From Calliopum simillimum (lineage: Eukaryota; Arthropoda; Insecta; Diptera; Lauxaniidae): 64,000 nt of DNA. The notes beneath the pieces are model-generated. The model ran no database searches and was not told where the DNA came from. It worked only from the letters and a program-made list of their open reading frames with translations. Position numbers and translations under genes: made by a program. Numbering within the stretch: position 1 is the first letter of the stretch; each line of letters starts with the position of its first letter. This document shows positions 42,734 through 52,980 of the stretch, piece after piece. The stretch covers positions 23,341,329 through 23,405,328 of the forward strand of contig OX638369.1 in the NCBI GenBank assembly GCA_951812925.1. Direction: 5' to 3'.

Positions 42734-44514
42734 TTTAGACAAGTCCGCTAGATACATGTTTTTGCTTGAAAGTGCATATTGTCCCTATACCAGTGAAAAT
42801 TATTAATTCAGTTTTTCAAGTTTTGAGATATTTGATGTTCAAAAAATGTAACTTTGTTTTTTGTATGGAAATTGTTGTTTTGGCTTAACTTTTACCATGA
42901 AAATAACCACTTTTTAAAAGAGATAACGCCAAATTAGTCTTATCAAACTAAAGAATATAATATTTTCGATCAGATATAACAAATAACTCAAATTTCAAAA
43001 ATACGGCCTCAGTATTTTTCACTTGTATAGAGGCGATATATTGCTGTTTTGGAGAATATTTGAAGTAACGTGACACCTGCAGTAAGCAAAGTAATTTATT
43101 TTTGACAATTCCTTCAAAAAGCCCATAACTTTCTTCAGTAAACTTTAGCAATTAGGTCATTAGACTCCAAATTGTAGTTCATCCAAGAAAATGTATTTTA
43201 AATCCATATAAATATAATTTATTCCTTTGTATTGAGTTAAGGTTCCTTAACTTAAATTAATTGTAACTTGGAAAGTAAGAATCTATTTATGAAATTTGAA
43301 GGTAAGTTAAGTGAGGAAGATTATGACTATGATGCTATTAGCAAAATTGAGTTACATTATTTACTGTAGGTATGATAATGCTTCAAATTTGCCCCAAAAC
43401 AGCAGTTTTTGTACTTTTATAGAAGGATATCTTAAGAACTAGATCCAAATCATATAAATAAAACTTACCCTACGTACCTAGATACTTTGCTGAATCAGGA
43501 TTATTTCAAAATAACAACTGGAAAAGTTTTACAAATTATGCGATTTGAAATGTGTTATTTGCGAAAAAAAAATTAAATTAAAATTTTTGGCTGAGAAGTT
43601 TTTCAATTCCATACAATATTGCTCTTTTTTTATTAACACTTTTAATATTTCTCAAAATAGTTCGATATTTTTCGATTTTTCCAAGTTCTCGAAACTTTTT
43701 CTTGATTTTTATAGATAATTTCTTGCCATGTAACGCATTGCGCCATCGTATAAAGGGCGCACTCAAAATTGAGTAAAGTACAAAGATATAAATAAGGATA
43801 TACGTTACAGATATGCAATATACGAAAACAGACAATAGGGACACACGGTCATTGTTTATTTTTGTTGTTATCGTTGACGTTGTTGTTATTGTTGTAATAG
43901 TTTTGGCCTTGTTTTCCTTAAGTTTTATGTACGACTTACGAAAATATTATTTTTCAAAAACAAAAACAACAGCAAGAAAACAATACAATCGAAAAGTGAG
44001 TAAGCTGCAGAAAGGATCCAAATAACAACAAACAAAATACATAGAAATAGAGGATTTAAAGAAAAAGTATTGCCAACAATAAGACAAGACAACACAACAG
44101 CAATGATGCTAACAAACACAGCAACAACAGCAGTAATAACAGTTTAGCAGACGACAACAGCAAACAAAACCAAAGAAACAGCAACAACAATCAACAACTT
44201 GGCCAAGGATATAAGCGCAAAACATGGCCATCTCTATTGTTTCATATTCGTACATACTCACATCATATAATTTTTAATGTTTATGGAACGTTGCTAGAGT
44301 TTTGTCGCTTTTTGGAAGACATTTTTATGTATTAGTGTGTGTGCAAGCAGGAACAGCTGCAGTTTTTAGAGTGAAAATACTTGTGACAAGCTGGTATTTT
44401 ACTGGAAAAAGTGGGTTAGCGTGTAATTTTTAAGAATTCAAAACACGAGCAACATATTTATGACATTGCCCACAGGTCAAAAATATCGTTCTCGAGTAAA
44501 GTAAAAGAGTATGT
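42734..44514. other. non-coding, no gene recognised
   Basis: A GTTGTT/CAACAA triplet patch lies at about 43860-43900 and a CAGCAACAACAG patch at about 44095-44200. A frame at 43844-43578 (88 codons) is hydrophobic and low-complexity, probably chance. Confidence 0.55.
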
Positions 44515-46860
44515 GAATTCCATGCCCTATCTGTGGTTGATGCCTATCATCCTCCATTGAGTATTTTATTTCAAATCGACAATAATAATTTACTTGAATC
44601 AAATTCACCGACTAAAATTTTTGAATATAATTTTAAAAAAGCTGACTTTGTGAAGCTGAATGCTATTTTGGAAAACAAGCTAAACAATATGCTAAATGTT
44701 TTCAATGACAATTGTCTAGATACCTGTATTAACTTTTTTTACAGTGAACTATCTTCAGCAATATCATTGTCTGTACCACGTACTATAAAACAACTCGATA
44801 ATTCGTCATACCCCTGGTATTCGAAAGAGTTGAAATGTATACGAAATTGTCGACATAGAGCTTGGAAAAAATACGTCAGCAGTCAAAATCAAAATGACCT
44901 TGAGACATACGATCGTTTGTTTCAGGAATTTAAATTGAAATCAGCTTCAGCCTATTATAATTATATAAATAAAATGAAGGTGAATATTTTACAAGACCCC
45001 AAAAACTTTTGGGGTTTTATTAATTCTAAAAAAAAATCGGACGGGTTTCAGTCTGAAATCAAGGCATCGGAAGGGTATACAAATAACCGTAAAATTATTG
45101 CCGAGCTGTTTGCCGACTTGTTCAAAAAATCATTTTCAACAGATCAATTTTCTCCTGATGCAAATTATTTCGAATTCATGGATAATGATCCAATAGTTTC
45201 AATGACTGAGTTTTCATTTTCACCTGAGCTTATAGTGAAATATATTTTATCAGTTGAAGATAGTTCTTGCCCAAGACCTGATGGCATACCTGCCATAGTA
45301 CTTATTAATTGTAGCTCAATTTTGAGCCAGTCGCTCAGCTTTTTATTTAATAAATCTTTAAATGATAGCTATTTTGCTAAACAATGGAAAAAATCGTTTA
45401 TAAGTCCAATATTTAAAAAGGGATGTAAAAGTGATGTGTCTAACTATCGACCAATAGTTAAGTTATCGGTAATTCCTAAACTTTTTGAAAAGATTATCTA
45501 TGATCAAGTCAAAGTCCACTGCAGTGAAATCATTTCAACACGTCAGCATGGATTTGTTAATGGTAGATCTACAACCTCGAACCTTCTTGATTTTTCTTCT
45601 TTTGCTTTGAGTTCACTAGACTCTGGCTGCCAAGTTGACTGCGTCTACACAGACTTTAGTAAAGCATTTGATAAGCTACCACATAGTTTAATTATGTTTA
45701 AATTAGAAAAACTTGGATTTCCTTCCATCTTCATCGGCTGCATTGAATCTTATTTATTAGATCGATCATATCAAGTGAGATTTCGTAAAGTGTTATCTTC
45801 TTCCTTTACGGCGACTTCAGGTGTCCCACAAGGTAGTCACCTAGGACCATTACTATTTATCTTGGCTATAAATGATGTAACCCATATCATTAAAAACTCT
45901 AATTTGCTAATTTACGCGGATGATATGAAAATTTTCAAGTCCGTGAGGGAAAATAACGATACTGTTATGCTTCAGTCTGATTTGAAATCATTTGAAACGT
46001 GGTGCTTTAAAAATAACTTGCATCTAAATCCTGATAAATGTCAAACAATAACGTTTTCTAGGAAGAAAAACAATATAAAATATGATTATGTATTGAAAGA
46101 CAAAAACAACTATCGTGTGTATTTTGTAAAAGATCTAGGTGTCTATTTTGATGACAAAATAACATATAATGAACATATAAATCAAATATGTAAGAAAGCA
46201 GCTTCTCTGCTTGGCTTTATAAAAAGGTGGGCCAAAGAATTTAATAATTCATTAGTAACGATAACTTTATATAATACGATTGTGCGTCCTCACTTGGAGT
46301 ACGCTAGTCAAGTTTGGTCACCATTTTATAATGTTCATATTGATAGAATCGAAAGAATCCAAAAAAATTTTATTCGATTTGCTCTGAATGGCCTAAATTG
46401 GGTTGATTCTTCAAATCTTCCTCCTTATGAGGATCGTTTGAAGCTACATAAAATGCAGTCTCTATGGAAACGCAGAGATAATGCAGATATTCTTTATTTG
46501 CACCAACTTATCACTGGGTCCCTTGCTGCTCCAGAGCTTTTTAACTATATTTTTTTCAATTTGAATCGGAGAAGCGATCGTAATTCTCCGCAATTATTTT
46601 ATCAGCCGGTTAGCAGAAGTAATTATATGTTTTCAGCTCCTTTTAATCGAATGACAACCCTTGTCAATAATTGTGAATTTTATAATGTTAACTTGTCAAA
46701 AGGTCAACTCAAACTTAGATTGAAAAATAACTGTAGTTAACTGTCTTTGTCATCATTTAGAACGATTTTTTTTTTGTTATATTTTGCGTATTTGCTTGTT
46801 TTTTTGTTAGTGTATTGTCCGAGCCAAACAGCATGCAGGGTTAAATTTTTTCAAACATCC
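44515..46860 (+). mobile_element. 5'-truncated non-LTR retrotransposon (CR1/jockey-type)
   Basis: The frame is open from about 44500 into the RT ORF but no endonuclease domain lies upstream, so the insertion is 5'-truncated just after the endonuclease. The 3' untranslated part after 46740 has no poly(A) tail; the end near 46860 is an estimate, and no target duplication was identified. Confidence 0.8.
44533..46740 (+). CDS. reverse transcriptase of non-LTR retrotransposon, endonuclease missing
   Basis: 735 codons with no stop. Residue numbers are from the listed start, which is a GTG inside a longer open frame and not the natural start. Motifs: NYRPI (304-308), HGFVNGRST (339-347), YTDFSKAFDK (372-381), SGVPQG then LGPLLF (429-442), catalytic YADD (461-464), NPDKCQ, and the thumb-region motif VKDLGVYFDD then HLEYASQVWSP. 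This order is that of jockey/CR1-type elements. The truncation leaves no apurinic endonuclease, so the protein cannot act alone. The intact frame suggests a fairly recent insertion. Clade assignment is tentative. Confidence 0.92.
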   Translation: MVDAYHPPLSILFQIDNNNLLESNSPTKIFEYNFKKADFVKLNAILENKLNNMLNVFNDNCLDTCINFFYSELSSAISLSVPRTIKQLDNSSYPWYSKELKCIRNCRHRAWKKYVSSQNQNDLETYDRLFQEFKLKSASAYYNYINKMKVNILQDPKNFWGFINSKKKSDGFQSEIKASEGYTNNRKIIAELFADLFKKSFSTDQFSPDANYFEFMDNDPIVSMTEFSFSPELIVKYILSVEDSSCPRPDGIPAIVLINCSSILSQSLSFLFNKSLNDSYFAKQWKKSFISPIFKKGCKSDVSNYRPIVKLSVIPKLFEKIIYDQVKVHCSEIISTRQHGFVNGRSTTSNLLDFSSFALSSLDSGCQVDCVYTDFSKAFDKLPHSLIMFKLEKLGFPSIFIGCIESYLLDRSYQVRFRKVLSSSFTATSGVPQGSHLGPLLFILAINDVTHIIKNSNLLIYADDMKIFKSVRENNDTVMLQSDLKSFETWCFKNNLHLNPDKCQTITFSRKKNNIKYDYVLKDKNNYRVYFVKDLGVYFDDKITYNEHINQICKKAASLLGFIKRWAKEFNNSLVTITLYNTIVRPHLEYASQVWSPFYNVHIDRIERIQKNFIRFALNGLNWVDSSNLPPYEDRLKLHKMQSLWKRRDNADILYLHQLITGSLAAPELFNYIFFNLNRRSDRNSPQLFYQPVSRSNYMFSAPFNRMTTLVNNCEFYNVNLSKGQLKLRLKNNCS

Positions 46861-48769
46861 CATCTATGATTTGTATGAATATTTATATGCAGGTGTATGA
46901 AAACACTCTTACATATTTATGTACATAAGTATAGGCTAGAGCGGTATGTTGTGAAAGTGTGATATAGCTACGGCATACAAAACAAAATATAACTTGCATG
47001 GTTTTTTATCCCTTATTTCACAAATTTTTATAAAAAGCTAAAAATTTAATCTATAGCCGTTTTTGCTTATTGGCTAAGAAGGCTATTAGCTGCAGTAGCT
47101 AAACTCGATTATTATTATTATTATAATTCAAATCGATTAAAGTGCCCTCAAAGTTTCATAGTAATCGAGGAAGGTTCGCCTGAAAGTTGTTTCGTTTTCA
47201 CACAGAAACTGTTATCTATTATTTAATTTGTTTATTTATTATGAAATTTCCTGCAAACAATTACAAACATTTTTCAACAAACAATGAAGCTGAAATTGCA
47301 TTTTCTCTATTACATTGCAGTTCAAGGACATTACTCACTCACTGCAGCAAGTTTGCTGTTAGTAATCTACCAAAAATCATAAAAATGTACTGACCATGCA
47401 CATGACAATGTATGTATGTATTATATACACATGTTAGTATGTGTGTATAAGTTTGCTGTCTTTCTTAACCACATTGCAAATAAACGTTTGCGCTTTGCAA
47501 CATACTTCCGTTTTCGTTTAGTTCTTACATAACTCACTTTACACACACACACACATACACACATTTATTTACTACTACGACTACAATTTGCTGTGCTGCT
47601 GATTTTGTGCACTTTATAGTTTTGTGTATAAAATTCTTATGCAGTTTGGACTCTTATTTTTTTCAGTTTAAAAATTTTTATAGACACTAACAGACACAGG
47701 ATATGCACAATTTGCATATCCTTGTATTGTAGAGTAGAAAAAAAAAAAAATTAAAAGAAAGTGGTGGAAGCAGAAAAAAATTGGAAAATATTTTAAATTG
47801 CTTTTAGCACTTCTCTCGGTAGCAAATTACTTTTTCTTCTTTGAACTTTACTTTGTGTGTGTGAAAAGTGTTCCGTTTTTTGCACATACATATGTGCTTA
47901 TTGGATGTTGTCCTCGTTTTCTATTTTCTGTTTCTGGTTTTATTTTTTATATAAAAATTGTGCTTTGTGCTTTATTTTTTTTTCAATAAAAAATAGTTTA
48001 ATAGTTTTCCTTTGATCTAACTGCTAACTATTGCTAATATGTTTTAAAATTGTTTCTTTTTGTCCTTACATTTCTTTATGTTTATATAAAGGATATTCGA
48101 TTATTTGTATGATGAGTTAACTCTCTCAAAGAATTTACTGAGGAATTTAAAATTTGAAGACAGAGAGTGACAATGGTGGGATTTTTATTCTAGTCCCATC
48201 ATATGTTGTTCCTCGAGTATTTGTAGTTTACTTCGAATTCCCCGGTCGAAATAATATGGAAAAGTAATGTTTGAACACTTTTTTCCAACACTTTTGCTTA
48301 CCAAAATAATATTGCTTTTGGCCAAAAAATTGTTTTCTTGAACTTTTTCCGAAAAATTGTTAGTGATCCTTAAGGTGAAAAAGTCCTTTCATGTCTATTA
48401 AGATACCGAAAAAAAATTTCTGCTGTGTCGTTCATATATCGCCGGGTTAAAACTACAACTAGACATCTACATTTTTCATGTTTTGAGAAAAAAGCGTTTT
48501 AAGTTTTTTAAATTTCGTTTTTTGTATGGGATTTTGCAGTTTTCTACTTTTTATTCTTTATGTAAAATTGGATGAGGACTTCATATCAAAAAACCGACTA
48601 AACTGGGGCAAAGATCCGTATTTTCTTCATATTTTTGTATACTTAACTCAAAATGTCAGTACATGTAGATATCTAGTTGTAGTTTTAACCCGACGATATG
48701 TTGGAGTGGGTAATTCAAGATATAAAAATTCTATGTTATGTGCTTAAGTTTTGGAGTGGATTTTTCACT
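46861..48769. other. non-coding, no gene recognised
   Basis: CA repeats lie at about 47540-47560 and T-rich tracts at about 47760-48000. Small frames (47187-47393, 47798-47989, 48526-48747) are unrecognised. Confidence 0.55.
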
Positions 48770-49054
48770 GAACCTCAGTGAAATTTTTCATAAAATTTTT
48801 TTGTAGAATATTTTAATCCATTTCAAGCAAGTTTTTGGATAAAGAGGTCAAAAAGACCCATAAAAACGGGACATAATGGGTTAATACGTTCAAAAAAGTT
48901 AACATGAAATCGAGCAAGAAACAATTTTCTAGAACATCTCAATAAGTTATATCCCGTTTTTATGGGTCTTTTTGACCCCTTTACCCAAGAACTTGGTTAT
49001 AATGGGTTCAAATATTCCACAAAAAATTATATGAAAAACTTCACTGAGGTTGAC
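48770..49054. mobile_element. hairpin MITE with about 110-bp arms
   Basis: The left arm (48770-48880) and right arm (48945-49054) are inverted: AGGTCAAAAAGACCCATAAA then ACGGGACATAATGGGTT on the left against ATATCCCGTTTTTATGGGTC then TTTTTGACCCC on the right. Outer ends carry ACCTCAGTGAA and TTCACTGAGGTT. Related fragments occur at about 10.3 and 22.5 kb. Confidence 0.85.
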
Positions 49055-49960
49055 TGAAAAAAAAAAAAAATACCGTCCGGACGGTGGCAGCCCTGTGTGG
49101 CAGCGCACGCGCACCAGCGACTCATGATAAACACAACTCAGAAAAATTCTATAAAAATTTCACATTTTCATAGAAATCGGAGATGTCAAGTCGTATCTTG
49201 GTCGATAACGCAAAGACTCAGCATCCATCGCAATGAGTTTTCTGGCCAAAATCGCCACTTTTAAAAATTGAGAGTTGTGATTTATGAGTCCAAGTTTAAT
49301 TCCTAATAGAAACTCGTTTCAATACGTGAAAACTGGTTTCACTTCCATCTTGTAAACTAATTTCCGAAGCTTTTGATTGAGTTTGGCATAGTGCACTCAT
49401 ATCCAAACATCTAGTTTTTGGTGCTGTTAGTTTGCTAGTTCGTTGGACTTCAAATATCATCCATTGTCATTATATTCTTGTTGTATTTGACTGTGTGGTA
49501 TCTGGAGAACATCCTGATATTGCTGAAGTACCTGAAGATTTTGTTTTGTCCGTTACACTGCTTGTAATTTTATTAATGACTTTCTGTTTTTGACCGTTAA
49601 TTCAATCCATTTCTGTGTAGACGACTGAAACGTAAGTCTATTATTTTTCTTCAAAAGTGTACTGGTGTCAGAAAATTGAGAAAAAGAAGTAGCTTTAGAA
49701 TACCTTACTCGACACCTTTGACATCGGTAAATTTAAGACAAGTGTTTGCTGACACTTCTCTATCTATTCTCCTTATCTATAACCTCTCCTTTGGCCAACC
49801 CAATACTTTGCATGTATAGGGGTTATCCTCTGCGCGTTGATCCATATGTTAAAAAAAAAAATGCCGCAAATATCTTATGCCAATCTTAGTCATACCAAAT
49901 TGATGATGAAAAATCAGAGATCCCAACGATTTCTGCATAATGTTTTTCTTCAGCCGAGCA
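49055..49960. other. non-coding, no gene recognised
   Basis: Includes a GC-richer patch CCGTCCGGACGGTGGCAGCC near 49074-49093 with an internal CCGTCCGGACGG palindrome. No coding region is recognised. Confidence 0.5.
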
Positions 49961-49962
49961 TA

Positions 49963-51131
49963 GGGGAATGTCGTCAGGGTTAGGCCGCTGTCAGGGTTGG
50001 GCCACTGCTATTTCTCGTATATGACACGTGCTGCCATCTGTGTTATAGCGTCAAATTATTGTTCTCTATGCCAGAAAACTTTTTTAAGCATTGCTTTTCA
50101 CCGGGATAGTCAGTAAAAATTTTAGTGCTTTTGTGTAGTTTTCGATAGTTTAAAAAATTTTGTAATAGCAGTGAAAAATGACTCGAAACTTGGAAAAGAG
50201 TAATGTCACCGAAAAAGTAAGCATATATATCCATTAAGGGGTGAACCATTATCAAGTTCCCAAAGGGAAAATTCGATTACCTAACCTATTCACATGTAGT
50301 ATTGAGCGGTCAAAAAACACGCTTGTCGTCAGGGTTGGGCCACTCGTGTAGTCAGGGTTGGGCCACATCAATTTTTATTTATAATCAGTAAAATAACATC
50401 ACTGAATCGGTTTTACGGAACACAGAACATTAACATTACCGCTTTGGATACCCCCAGAGTTGACAAGAAGGGAAAAGTAACGAGTTCTATGGGCAAGCAC
50501 GAGAAAGCAGCGAGTGAAACGAATGAGGAACTATCGACTCCTTCTCGGCTTTCGAAATCTTTGTCTCATGAGTCCACCCTTTCTACGATTTTGTCATTGG
50601 TCGGGCCTCTTCAAGCGGCCACGCCAACAGTGAAATCTAATTGGGGGCCCCGCCCGATGAAAAGCACGTTCTTAACCTCTCCAGAGAACCGCGAAGAGTT
50701 ACGTAAAAAGCAACAGATGCGCGATGCTTCGAAAACGCCTAAAAAAGTCTTAATCGAAATAATTCAATCACATGCATTGAATGCAAGCGAGACGTGCACT
50801 TGAAGTGTGCCAATCTCACAAAAAGTTACTTTGTATGCCCAAATTGCGATTCAGATTAATTTTATTATGGAGATTTCTCATCGGAATTTTGTATAATCGA
50901 ATACAAAACCATAAAAAGTTTCATACATATTCATTACACACTATTTTAGTACATACTTATTTCATCGGTATTTGGTGGTGACACAACCCTGACTACAGCG
51001 AGTTGTCCTAAAGGTATGTTACAGATAAAGGTCCGAACTTTTAAATAAAACAAATAATTTGGTAGTATTCAAATATATAAAAAAGATACAGAAGAAAGTT
51101 AAAAAGTGGCCCAACCCTGACGATATTCCCC
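49963..51131 (+). mobile_element. pogo-like DNA transposon, deleted, TA-flanked
   Basis: The ends GGGGAATGTCGTCAGGGTT (from 49963) and AACCCTGACGATATTCCCC (to 51131) are inverted repeats, with TA on each side (49961-49962, 51132-51133). The 16-bp unit GTCAGGGTTGGGCCAC recurs inside: twice near the left end, twice near 50325-50365, and inverted near 50985 (partial) and 51105. The element (1,169 bp) keeps only the end of a transposase. It is probably a relative of the element at 21503-22360, which also has GGGGAA ends and repeated GGGCCAC. Confidence 0.85.
50405..50859 (+). pseudogene. pogo/Tigger-type transposase C-terminus with PHD-like zinc finger
   Basis: The first part (open to 50803 in frame) reads PRVDKKGKVTSSMGK, PSRLSKSLSHEST, then SPENREELRKKQQMRDASKT: a serine/threonine-rich tail. 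In a different frame (50773-50859) it continues CIECKRDVHLKCANL and SYFVCPNCDSD, a C-x2-C ... H-x3-C ... C-x2-C layout like the PHD-like fingers at the ends of some pogo/Tigger-type proteins. The join needs one frameshift (between about 50705 and 50770). No HTH or catalytic DDE domain remains, so this is a deletion derivative. Confidence 0.7.
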
Positions 51132-51133
51132 TA

Positions 51134-52229
51134 TACAAATATTAATTTTTTCGACTTTGAAAAGATTTTACTGGCTTACTAGGTTACTTTCAAGTGAATT
51201 CCTGATCTGCCTGATCTGACTTTTGCAATTGTATGTTATAACTCCCTTAGAGCAAAAATCACGTTATAGCAACGAAATCTTTTTCAGTTTGATAATAGTA
51301 TGTCTCTGAAGTTGGTTCCATGGGGATGTTATTGTAAATGAGAACTCTCTATCTACCTCCAATTACCATCATTCTGCGAACTTATGTTCAGATGTTTTTT
51401 TTTGGTATTACGATTACTCATAATTTAGGGCGACTTCCTAAACGTATGAGCACAATGTTCACAAACAGTTTTGTGACAGCATCTAAACCGCAACAGCTTA
51501 CAATATTGAACGACATTGTAAAAATATGCTTTGCTTTATTTTTGCATAAGGGAACACTTTATTTACAAAGTTTGACATTTCACTATTCGAAAATAAAAAG
51601 GGTGGAAAAAAAGTAATTGATCTATTAATGCACTGTTTTAATGAGGTCAGTGGAACTTATTTTAAATATTTCTATAAATTGACCAAACAAAAAAAAAAAA
51701 AAAGAAATATCATTATCTTTCCATATTTTTCTCAAGACTTTTCCATAAAATTGTTTGCTTTTTGTGTTTTTTACCGTGTTCTGCTTTCTTTTGCAGCTTT
51801 GTCGTCAAAAACTTCCATTTTTGAGATTGTCAAAATAAATTTGTTTCGAAGCATCCACAACAAAGTAAATGCGCTAGTTGCCAATTAAATGCGTACTGAT
51901 TACTTGTTGGCGGCGTTAAAGAATGCTATGCTTTGTCAACATTTTGTAGCTCGGCGTTTAGGAATGAATGACTTTTTAACTTTTAACATATTTTAGCAAT
52001 TCTTTTAGGTTTTCAACCATATCTTTTAATTAATCAGTAACTCTGGAAAATATATTATGCAGTTAGAAGCAATTTTAGTAAAATTTAAAGAAACTGAAAA
52101 AAAATTGACATTAAGTCATTAGATAAAAAAAATTTGCGACATTCTTGGTTTCTATCCCGGAAAAAATAATAGGTAAAAACGTAATTTATCCTTTAGCTGT
52201 AGATTAACCCTAATTTTAGTCCTCACATG
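51134..52229. other. non-coding, no gene recognised
   Basis: Open frames at 51338-51616 and 51628-51888 have no recognised similarity. A poly(A) run lies at about 51690-51703. Confidence 0.55.
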
Positions 52230-52980
52230 AGTTTTAAACTTTCACCAGTTTAATATTTGGTCGATTCTCCCTCCATTTTATGTAATTTTAAGCGTCTACA
52301 AGGCATAGATTTCATAAAATTTGCACAAATTTCAAACAGTGTCGAGTACCATTCTTCTTGTATTTTTTTGCAATAAATCGTTTTTATTTTTTGAGTTATG
52401 AAAACAGATAAACTTTTTATGAAGGCCAATCCATAAAAGTGATATTTTTTTTTGATCCATTCATGACTTCACTAGCTTTGATGAATGTTTTGGGTCATTA
52501 CCACGCATGGCTTCTCAGATCAAAGGAATTTTTTCTCCCACATAAGGCCACATAACTGTATAGAGGATATCAACATAGTCTGATGAACACATTTGGTATT
52601 TTATCTTTAATACTGGCGCAACTTCAACCACCAAAAATTAACCCAATATCATGATATCACATCACAATGTTAAACTTGCTTCATAGTGTATCTGGTTTCG
52701 AATGCTGCATTCTAAGGTCATCTAACAAACAATCTATCACCAGAACCGAACAAATAAATTAAAGTTTCGTCAAACCACAGCAGATTTTAACAGTTTTGAT
52801 GAAACTTGAGCCTAATGGCAAAATTAATTATCTGGGATATATTTTTTTGGTTTAAAAATGGTACTTTTCTTGCGCTTCTGCCGCACAACCTTGTTTCTCG
52901 AAGCTTGTTTCTTACAATGCGGCTTGTAACTGGAGCTCTTGGAGCCAGCTTGAGGTCTGTGAACAAAAGAAATGCATTTT
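52230..52980 (-). pseudogene. Tc1-like transposase, degenerate
   Basis: No long ORF, but minus-strand pieces in order match a Tc1 transposase. TDLKLAPRAPVTSRIVRNKL and RETRLCGRSARKVPFL (about 52960-52860) correspond to the end of the DNA-binding region. LLWFDETLIYLFGSGDR (about 52780-52730) carries the first catalytic D. RGNDPKHSSKLVKS (about 52510-52465) is the QDNDPKHTSK motif with the second D. WIGLHKK is in place of the usual WP..SPDLN, and a SMPxRL-like stretch with NGGRIDQ (about 52300-52245) is the end. Several stops and frameshifts interrupt it. Confidence 0.8.
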
